NCBI RefSeq assembly: GCF_029892105.1
Contig: NZ_JARZAJ010000017.1
Span: 1-64,000, forward strand
Direction: 5' to 3'
Length of the DNA stretch: 64,000 nt
Source: Kitasatospora sp. GP82
Lineage (GTDB): Bacteria; Actinomycetota; Actinomycetes; Streptomycetales; Streptomycetaceae
This document shows positions 58,717 to 64,000 of this stretch, one piece after another; the stretch's first letter is position 1, and every line of letters begins with the position of its first letter. The position numbers were made by a program, and so were the translations under genes. The notes under the pieces were generated by a model that worked only from the letters and a program-made list of their open reading frames with translations, was not told the origin of the DNA and made no database searches.

Positions 58717-58880
58717 GTGGCAACGAGAAGAACTCTAGCACCACTTGGCCTTGCCTGCACAATCCGGCCCCGTGCAGCCATGGCCGGCGTTCCCCTCAGT
58801 TCGCTCCCGCCACAAGGGCGCTGATTGCGAATCAGCTCGCGAGCGGACAACTCGAAGCGGACAAGGGGTGAATGCAAAAA

Positions 58881-58921
58881 GATGTCGGGCCCTGACCATT
58901 TCCTGGCCGGGGCCCGACATC
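58881..58921 (-). terminator. Terminator after the second tRNA-Val gene
   Basis: A perfect 12-bp stem (GATGTCGGGCCC with GGGCCCGACATC) and a 17-base loop are followed in the leftward direction by TTTTTGCATT. This is a textbook Rho-independent terminator, rare in such GC-rich DNA. It shows that the two tRNA genes are separate units. Confidence 0.9.
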
Positions 58922-58937
58922 CTGCAATGCATTCCGG

Positions 58938-59009
58938 TGGGCGATACTGGGATCGAACCAGTGACCCCTTCGGTGTGAACGAAGTGCTCTCCCGCTGAGC
59001 TAATCGCCC
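58938..59009 (-). tRNA. tRNA-Val (CAC anticodon), second copy
   Basis: Base-for-base identical to the tRNA-Val at 58,645-58,716, with the same cloverleaf, CAC anticodon and no encoded CCA. The flanks differ, and each copy has its own terminator. This is a tandem duplication of the gene that reads the GTG codon, one of the most used Val codons in high-GC genomes. Confidence 0.95.
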
Positions 59010-59390
59010 GGGTGCAGGGAAAACATTACCGCATCCGAGTGGGTGCTCCGAACCACCCCATCGCCCCACCCCGGCGGGCTGCCGCAGCGCCGACAGCACC
59101 CGCCACCGGACCTCCCACGCCGACCGGACTCGACCCGGATTGTCGCTTCGCACAACCATGCGCCCGTCATCCGGCGGACCACTCGCCCGGCCATGCCGCG
59201 ATAACCGCCCCGGCTTCCCGGAGCACTCGGGCCCGACGGGGGCGCCGTGGCCATTCCGCAATGCGCCGGAAGGGGTACGACTCGCGCCTGAATCGGGACA
59301 GACGGGTTTACACCGGGCTTTCAGGTGGGATGGTCCGTTCGCCGACGTGCGATTCCCCGAGCGCACACTGAGCGAAAGGCCCTGGCGCTT
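59010..59390 (+). promoter_or_regulatory. Upstream region of ssgB with a sigma-H-like promoter candidate
   Basis: In this 381-base gap, GTTTAC at 59,306-59,311 and GGGATG at 59,327-59,332 are 15 bases apart. This resembles the GTTT-N14-16-GGGTA form used by SigB/SigH-type stress sigma factors. ssgB of S. coelicolor is known to depend on sigma-H. The candidate lies about 60 bases before the ssgB start. The remaining left part must also contain the promoter of the leftward tRNA gene. Confidence 0.45.
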
Positions 59391-59804
59391 ATGAACACCA
59401 CGGTCAGCTGCGAGCTGCACCTGCGCCTCATCGTGTCGAGTGAGTCGTCACTGCCCGTCCCCGCGGGCCTGCGCTACGACACTGCCGACCCCTATGCCGT
59501 GCATGCGACCTTCCACACCGGTGCTGACGAGACCGTGGAGTGGGTGTTCGCCCGTGATCTCCTCGCGGAGGGGCTCCATCGACCCACCGGGACCGGCGAC
59601 GTCCGGGTGTGGCCCTCGCGCAGCCATGGACAGGGTGTGGTCTGCATCGCCCTGAGTTCTCCGGAGGGAGAGGCCCTGCTGGAGGCCCCGGCCCGGGCGC
59701 TTGAGTCCTTCCTCAAGCGCACCGACGCCGCCGTGCCGCCAGGCACCGAACACCGTCACTTCGATCTCGACCGCGAGCTGTCCCACATCCTCGCCGAGAG
59801 CTGA
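59391..59804 (+). CDS. ssgB: Sporulation-specific cell division protein SsgB
   Basis: 137 residues, the archetypal SsgA-like protein that positions FtsZ rings during sporulation-specific division in aerial hyphae. The start MNTTVSCELHLRLIVSSESS, the middle PYAVHATFHTGADETVEWVF and the end EHRHFDLDRELSHILAES are as I recall them from Streptomyces SsgB, the most conserved member of the family. The ATG at 59,391 gives the exact family length although its ribosome binding site is weak. It is a single gene ending in a double hairpin. Confidence 0.96.
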   Translation: MNTTVSCELHLRLIVSSESSLPVPAGLRYDTADPYAVHATFHTGADETVEWVFARDLLAEGLHRPTGTGDVRVWPSRSHGQGVVCIALSSPEGEALLEAPARALESFLKRTDAAVPPGTEHRHFDLDRELSHILAES

Positions 59805-60153
59805 CCGCCTCGGCGGTGGGGCCGCTACCTCACAGCGTCCGTCCTACTCGGGGGCACGGTCGCACAGTCAGCCGCGCACCACGCGGCCTCGGGGCCCGTC
59901 CCGGCAGCTCCCACCGGAGCTGCCGGCCCGACCTGATCGGTAAGGACGAAGGCGCCCGGCACCGGTGCCGGTCATCCCTGTCGGGATGACCGGCCACCCT
60001 GCCGGGCGCTTTCGTCGATACCGGCAGATATCGCTCCGGCGCTGCGGATCCGGGTCGCGCGCACATACGCCGCTCTGACGGCCCCTCCCGGTAGAGTCGC
60101 GGGTGACGACCGACGCGGGAGGCCGAGGCCCCCGCCGCGCGAGGAGCCCTCAC
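59805..60153 (+). terminator. ssgB terminator and following gap
   Basis: A compound hairpin spans 59,945-60,016. A 16-base outer stem (GACGAAGGCGCCCGGC with GCCGGGCGCTTTCGTC, one mismatch) encloses a perfect 12-bp inner stem (59,967-59,978 with 59,983-59,994) on a TGTC loop. The outer arm carries TTTCG. The rest of the gap leads to the CGNR gene, whose GAGGAG ribosome binding site is at 60,141-60,146. No other feature is seen. Confidence 0.75.
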
Positions 60154-60723
60154 GTGCTGATCACCCATGACACCGAGTGCTCGCTGAGTGTTCTGGTGGA
60201 GCTGCTCAACACCTCGGCCGACGCGTGCGGCAGCGAGCAGCTGCCGGATGTCGCCGCACTCGGTGCATTCGTGGAGCGCCAGGACATCAGCGAGGTCGAC
60301 TCCCTGTCCGCCGCCGACCTGGCGGCCGTGCACAGGCTCCGCTCCCAGCTGCGCGAGATCTTCTCCGTCGGTACCACCGAGGAGGCTGCCGAGCTGGTGA
60401 ACGCGGTGGTGGCCGCAGCCGGCACCACGCCTCGCCTCACCAACCACGACGAGCACGACTGGCACATCCACTACTTCGCCCCGCACGCCGCGATCGGCGA
60501 CCACCTGGCGGCCGAACTCGGGATGGCCCTGGCCTTCATCGTGATGGCCGGGGAGCGCGAGCGGCTGCGCCGCTGCGAGGCTCCCGACTGCGCCCGGGTC
60601 TTCGTGGACCTCTCCCGCAACCGCTCCCGCCGCTACTGCGACAGCCGTACCTGCGGGAACCGACTGCACGTGGCCGCCTACCGGGCACGGCAGCGCTCGG
60701 CGGACGCCGTTCCGGCCGGCTGA
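60154..60723 (+). CDS. CGNR zinc finger domain-containing protein
   Basis: 189 residues. The C-terminal CGNR zinc finger reads RRCEAPDCARVFVDLSRNRS and RRYCDSRTCGNRLHVAAYRA with four Cys and the name-giving C-G-N-R. The N-terminal part (LVELLNTSADACGSEQLPDV) is the ABATE-like region that accompanies it. Such proteins are thought to be stress-responsive regulators. The GTG at 60,154 is chosen because GAGGAG lies seven bases upstream; a longer frame without a ribosome site opens 17 codons earlier. Confidence 0.9.
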   Translation: MLITHDTECSLSVLVELLNTSADACGSEQLPDVAALGAFVERQDISEVDSLSAADLAAVHRLRSQLREIFSVGTTEEAAELVNAVVAAAGTTPRLTNHDEHDWHIHYFAPHAAIGDHLAAELGMALAFIVMAGERERLRRCEAPDCARVFVDLSRNRSRRYCDSRTCGNRLHVAAYRARQRSADAVPAG

Positions 60724-60796
60724 GGTCTGCGGCCGGTGGCAGGGACATGGCGCCGGTGGGCCTGATGGGTGCCTGTTCGGGTGACAGACTGAGGGC

Positions 60797-61300
60797 ATGA
60801 TCGAAGCCTCCCTCCCCCGCCTTGAGCTCTGGTGCGAGCTCCAGTGCCCGGACTGCCGCACCGCCCTGGACGACGTACGGGCGCTGCGGGCGCAGTACGG
60901 CGACGCGCTGCCCATCGAGCTGCGGCACTTCCCGCTGGAGAAGCACAAGCACGCGTACGCGGCGGCGCAGGCTACCGAGGAGGCGTTCGACCAGGGCAAG
61001 GGCTGGCAGTACGTGGAGGCGCTGCTGGAGCGGGTCGAGGACCTGGACCGGGGCGGCGAGAAGCTGCTGGTCCAGATCGCCGCCGAGATCGGCCTGGACG
61101 CCGAGGAGGTCGACACCGCCCTGGTCGACGGCCGGCACACCCTGATCGTGGACGCCGACCAGGCCGAGGGCAAGGCGATCGGTGTCACCGGTACACCGAC
61201 GTATGTGATCGCCGGGCAGCGGCTGGACGGCGGGAAGAGCCAGGACGGGCTGCGCGAGCGGATCGTCGCCATCATCGAGGAGCAGCGCGCGCGGTCCTGA
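60797..61300 (+). CDS. DsbA/FrnE-like thioredoxin-fold protein
   Basis: 167 residues. The thioredoxin-fold active site is LELWCELQCPDCRTALDDV near residue 10 with a CPDC redox pair preceded by a further Cys. The helical insertion AYAAAQATEEAFDQGKGWQY and the cis-Pro loop GVTGTPTYVIAGQ near residue 135 are as in DsbA/FrnE proteins. There is no signal peptide, so it is likely cytoplasmic. It follows the CGNR gene on the same strand after 73 bases. Confidence 0.87.
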   Translation: MIEASLPRLELWCELQCPDCRTALDDVRALRAQYGDALPIELRHFPLEKHKHAYAAAQATEEAFDQGKGWQYVEALLERVEDLDRGGEKLLVQIAAEIGLDAEEVDTALVDGRHTLIVDADQAEGKAIGVTGTPTYVIAGQRLDGGKSQDGLRERIVAIIEEQRARS

Positions 61301-61358
61301 GCTCTCGGCCCTCCCGCCGCCGCGACCGGTCGGACACGACCGGGTCCGACGCGACCGG

Positions 61359-62201
61359 TCAGAGCAGTGACTTGCCGAGGACGCGCTTGGTGACCCGGTA
61401 GCCGAGCGAGTCGTACAGGCCGGTCGCGACGGTGTTGCTGCTGAAGACGTTGAGGCCGATGTCCCGTACCCCGGCCGCCAGGCACTCGCGCTCGGCCAGC
61501 AGCATCAGGGCGCGGCCGTAGCCGCGGCCGCGCTGCCCCGGCTCGACCTCTACGGTCATCACCCAGGCCAGTGGCGCGCCGTCCGGGAGTGCGCTCTGGT
61601 GCAGGGCGACCCAGAGGGTGCCGAGCGGGGTTCCCTCGGCGTCGTACAGGCGGCGCAGGGCGACGTCCCGGGTGGCGTGGCCCTGGGGCAGCAGGTGCTG
61701 GTGGTCGGTGTCCGACTTGGCGCGGGCCTGCTGCTCGGTCAGGCCGGAGGCGCAGAGGTCGTGCAGGTACCCGGCCTTGGCCGCAGCGAGCCAGTCCGGG
61801 TACTCGACCTCGCCGATCGGTCGGGCCGACAGGCCGGCGGGCAGTGCGGGCGCCGGGCCGAGGCGCTTGGCCATGTTGCGCATCCGCTCGGTGTAACCGA
61901 GGGCCTGGGCGAGGCGGAGCGCGGCGGTCGCCCCGGCGGGGATGTTCACGTCCACCCGGGTGCAGCCCCAGCCGCGCAGGACCTCCTCGGCGGCCAGGGC
62001 GCCGACGGTGGCCCGGCCGCGTCTGCGGCCCTCGGCCACCTCCATTTCGGAGATGTCGCCCCACCACTGGCTGCCCTGGGGCAGGGCCGTGGTGCGGAGG
62101 CCGCCCACCGGTCGGCCGTTGACGCAGATCTGCCAGCGGCGGCTGCGGCCGCCTCCGGGCACGGGCTCCTCGGGGCGCTCGGGGCGCAGCGTGGTGGTCA
62201 T
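61359..62201 (-). CDS. Tandem-domain GNAT family N-acetyltransferase
   Basis: 280 residues with two GNAT modules. The N-terminal half has EVAEGRRRGRATVGALAAEE, a diverged acetyl-CoA loop, and LRLAQALGYTERMRNMAKRL. The C-terminal half has VEVEPGQRGRGYGRALMLLA near residue 225, a complete R/Q-x-x-G-x-G/A loop, and NTVATGLYDSLGYRVTKRVL. Tandem GNATs of this type resemble mycothiol-synthase-like or resistance acetyltransferases, but the substrate is unknown. It converges with the DsbA-like gene. Confidence 0.87.
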   Translation of the reverse strand: MTTTLRPERPEEPVPGGGRSRRWQICVNGRPVGGLRTTALPQGSQWWGDISEMEVAEGRRRGRATVGALAAEEVLRGWGCTRVDVNIPAGATAALRLAQALGYTERMRNMAKRLGPAPALPAGLSARPIGEVEYPDWLAAAKAGYLHDLCASGLTEQQARAKSDTDHQHLLPQGHATRDVALRRLYDAEGTPLGTLWVALHQSALPDGAPLAWVMTVEVEPGQRGRGYGRALMLLAERECLAAGVRDIGLNVFSSNTVATGLYDSLGYRVTKRVLGKSLL

Positions 62202-62337
62202 GAGTGCTCCCTTCCCCATCCCCGCCGTTCTCTATCCGGGCTCGCCCGTCCCAGCCGGCCGGAAGCCGCCCGCGGGACGGTCGATCGGCCCAACACGTCT
62301 GCCACCCAAGCGGTTTGGGCTTGCGGAGACGGCCCGG

Positions 62338-62365
62338 ACGGGCACCGGCCCTGCACGGTGCCCGT
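62338..62365 (-). terminator. pabC terminator
   Basis: A perfect 10-bp stem (ACGGGCACCG with CGGTGCCCGT) and an 8-base loop lie 32 bases after the pabC stop. Positions 62,202-62,337 also contain the promoter of the leftward GNAT gene, which I cannot define. Confidence 0.6.
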
Positions 62366-62396
62366 GCGCCGTGCGGAGGATTCCCAGCGGATTCTC

Positions 62397-63230
62397 TCAG
62401 GGGTCGATGTCGTCCGCGCTGCGCTCGGCGAACTGGGCCATGGCCTTGAGGGTGACCGGGCCCGGGGTGGGCGCGAGGTCGCGGGTGTCGACGCGGGTGA
62501 CGGCCTGGACGTCGCGGGTGGTGGAGGTGAGGAAGACCTCCTCGGCCTGCTGGAGGGCTTCGAAGGGAAGGTCCCTCTCCTCGGCGCCGGTCCAGTCGAT
62601 CACCAGTTGCCGGGTGATGCCGGCCAGGCAGCCGGAGGCGAGCGTCGGGGTGAGCAGCCGGCCGCCCAGGACGACGAAGACGTTGGAGCCGGTGCCCTCG
62701 CAGAGGCGCCCCGCGGTGTTGGCGAACAGGGCCTCGGAGGCTCCGGCCCGGTGTGCGGCGGCGAGGGCGACCACGTTCTCGGCGTACGAGGTGGTCTTCA
62801 GGCCGGCCACGGCGCTGTGCTCGTTGCGACGCCAGGGGACGGTCTGGACTGCGGTGGTGTCGGGCCTCGGGGCGGCGCTGCCGATGGCGACGACGAGGGT
62901 GGCGGGGGCGGTGCCGCGCTCGGAGCTGAGCGGGGAGATCCCGCCGGTGTAGGTGATCCTGACCCGGCCCAGCGGCATCGGGTTGGCGGTGAGGACCCGC
63001 TCGACGCCCTCGCGGACCCGGTCGTGGTCCGGATCCGGCAGGCCCAGGCCGCGGGCGGAGCGGGTCAGCCGCTCCAGGTGGCGGGTGAGCGCGAAGGCTC
63101 GTCCTTCCACCGCCTTGACCGTCTCGAACACGCCGTCACCGACGGTGAGTCCGTGGTCGAGGACGGAGACCATCGCGTCGCCGCTCGCGAGCAGGGAACC
63201 GTTGACCCAGATTCCGGTCGGATTCGACAT
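62397..63230 (-). CDS. pabC: Aminodeoxychorismate lyase (class IV PLP enzyme)
   Basis: 277 residues, fold type IV PLP enzyme that converts aminodeoxychorismate to p-aminobenzoate for folate synthesis. Motifs are WVNGSLLASGDAMVSVLDHG, LTVGDGVFETVKAVEGRAFA, the PLP Lys in VAGLKTTSYAENVVAL near residue 145, and LCEGTGSNVFVVLGGRLLTP. A D-amino acid or branched-chain aminotransferase role cannot be ruled out from sequence. The neighbouring pabB supports PabC. The ATG at 63,230 starts MSNPTGIWVNG. Confidence 0.88.
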   Translation of the reverse strand: MSNPTGIWVNGSLLASGDAMVSVLDHGLTVGDGVFETVKAVEGRAFALTRHLERLTRSARGLGLPDPDHDRVREGVERVLTANPMPLGRVRITYTGGISPLSSERGTAPATLVVAIGSAAPRPDTTAVQTVPWRRNEHSAVAGLKTTSYAENVVALAAAHRAGASEALFANTAGRLCEGTGSNVFVVLGGRLLTPTLASGCLAGITRQLVIDWTGAEERDLPFEALQQAEEVFLTSTTRDVQAVTRVDTRDLAPTPGPVTLKAMAQFAERSADDIDP

Positions 63231-63262
63231 GACGGGCAGCTCCTCGGGTGGGGGCGGGCGGG

Positions 63263-64000
63263 TCAGTACGTACCGGTGCCCGACGCTATCGCGACGAGGC
63301 GGGCGGCCTTGAGTTCGGTCTCGTCCCATTCGCGCTCGGGATCGGAGCCCCAGGTGATCCCGGCGCCGGTGCCGAAGCACAGGACGGGGTCCTTGCCGCT
63401 GCGGTCGATCCAGAACGTACGGATGCCGACGGCGAGTTCGGCCTCTCCCCGGTCCGCGTCGACCCAGCCGACCGCACCGCAGTACGGTCCGCGCGGGGCG
63501 GTCTCCAGGGCGTCGATGATCCTCAGCGCGCTGGACTTCGGCGCACCGGTGACGGAGCCGGGCGGGAAGGTCGCGCCGAGGAGTTCGGGCCAGCCAGCGT
63601 CCTCGCGCAGGGTGCCCCGGACGGTGGAGACGAGGTGCACCAGACCCGGGTGCTTCTCGACCACACACAGGTCGGGGACGGTGACGCTGCCGGTGGCGCA
63701 GACCCGGCCGAGGTCGTTGCGGACCAGGTCCACGATCATCACGTTCTCGGCGTGGTCCTTGTCCAGCAGGTCGTGCTCGGTACGGCCGGTGCCCTTGATC
63801 GGCCCCGAGGAGACGGTGCGGCCGTCGCGGCGCAGGTAGAGCTCGGGTGAGGCGGTGGCGATCTCGACGCCGTGCTCGGGCAGCCGGATCGTCCCTGCGT
63901 ACGGGGCGGGGTTGCCGTGGGCGAGCAGTCCGGTGAGGGAGTCGATGTCGCTGCGGGCGGGGTCGGGCAGGGGCGCGGAGAGGACACGGCAGAGGTTGGC
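63263..64000 (-). CDS. pabB: Chorismate-binding aminodeoxychorismate synthase component I (5' end beyond the window)
   Basis: The last 245 residues of a chorismate-utilising enzyme; the N-terminus lies beyond 64,000. The motif SPELYLRRDGRTVSSGPIKG plus T contains PIKGT, the aminodeoxychorismate-synthase form with the catalytic Lys (anthranilate synthases have PIAGT). Conserved ENVMIVDLVRNDLGRVC, TFPPGSVTGAPKSSALRII and WDETELKAARLVAIASG complete the C-terminal domain. It lies 32 bases upstream of pabC, so the two supply p-aminobenzoate together. Confidence 0.92.
   Translation of the reverse strand, partial: ANLCRVLSAPLPDPARSDIDSLTGLLAHGNPAPYAGTIRLPEHGVEIATASPELYLRRDGRTVSSGPIKGTGRTEHDLLDKDHAENVMIVDLVRNDLGRVCATGSVTVPDLCVVEKHPGLVHLVSTVRGTLREDAGWPELLGATFPPGSVTGAPKSSALRIIDALETAPRGPYCGAVGWVDADRGEAELAVGIRTFWIDRSGKDPVLCFGTGAGITWGSDPEREWDETELKAARLVAIASGTGTY

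Noticed and set aside
58645..59009. tRNA genes as an integration site (att)
   Set aside because: Two full tRNA-Val copies might suggest integration by duplication, but no integrase or mobile cargo lies between or beside them, and each has its own terminator.
1..64000. CRISPR array or prophage
   Set aside because: No regularly spaced repeats, cas genes, integrase or phage structural genes are present. The only arrays of repeats are short dispersed GC-rich phrases.

Overview
The window is GC-rich actinobacterial chromosome, almost certainly Streptomycetaceae (Streptomyces or Kitasatospora). The evidence is an intact 137-residue SsgB sporulation protein, the long conserved run relA - apt - secF - secD - yajC - ruvB - ruvA - ruvC - yebC - pdxT - pdxS, a phosphatidylinositol mannoside block (pimA, acyltransferase, PI-phosphate synthase) next to a HIT gene and thrS, frequent GTG and TTG starts, and many 4-base gene overlaps.

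Layout. 1-4,253: ruvX, alaS and two small membrane-protein genes, all leftward. 4,254-17,250: an accessory block inserted between those genes and rpsD. Its left edge holds remnants of an IS30-type transposase, a DUF4097 gene and a LysR gene. Its middle is an eight-gene leftward RiPP cluster (5,143-15,005). Its right edge holds two ISL3-type transposase remnants, a repeat copy and a regulator-like remnant. 17,257-29,561: rpsD, rarA, a VOC protein, a PPK2 kinase, a LysR regulator, a GNAT protein, aspS-hisS-MBL hydrolase, a cyclophilin and a DUF349 protein. 29,688-44,288: lipoprotein, bifunctional (p)ppGpp enzyme, an inserted three-gene molybdenum hydroxylase, apt, the SecDF-YajC translocase genes, RuvABC and YebC. 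44,384-57,500: PLP synthase, small proteins, PI-mannoside synthesis, an EF-G-like GTPase, a DCC protein, a large unknown membrane protein, HIT and thrS. 57,779-64,000: exonuclease, two tRNA-Val genes, ssgB, a CGNR regulator, a DsbA-like protein, a GNAT protein, pabC and the 3' part of pabB.

The most interesting region is 5,143-15,005. Gene order in transcription is: flavin/F420-type LLM oxidoreductase, daptide-type RiPP recognition protein, methyltransferase, aminotransferase, dehydrogenase, a 53-residue precursor peptide, an intramembrane M50 metalloprotease, and a class III lanthionine synthetase (LanKC). The first five genes form an unbroken chain of 4-base ATGA/GTGA overlaps. The precursor ends in Thr, as daptides require for decarboxylation, transamination and dimethylation of the C-terminus. 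It has no cysteine, so LanKC cannot make lanthionine or labionin from it. The simplest model is a hybrid product: LanKC dehydrates core Ser/Thr, the LLM enzyme reduces dehydroalanine to D-alanine (as LxmJ does in the lexapeptide pathway), and the daptide enzymes install a dimethylamino C-terminus. I know of no characterised pathway with exactly this set, but I could not search.

All functions are inferred from reading the translated sequence. No database comparison was possible.
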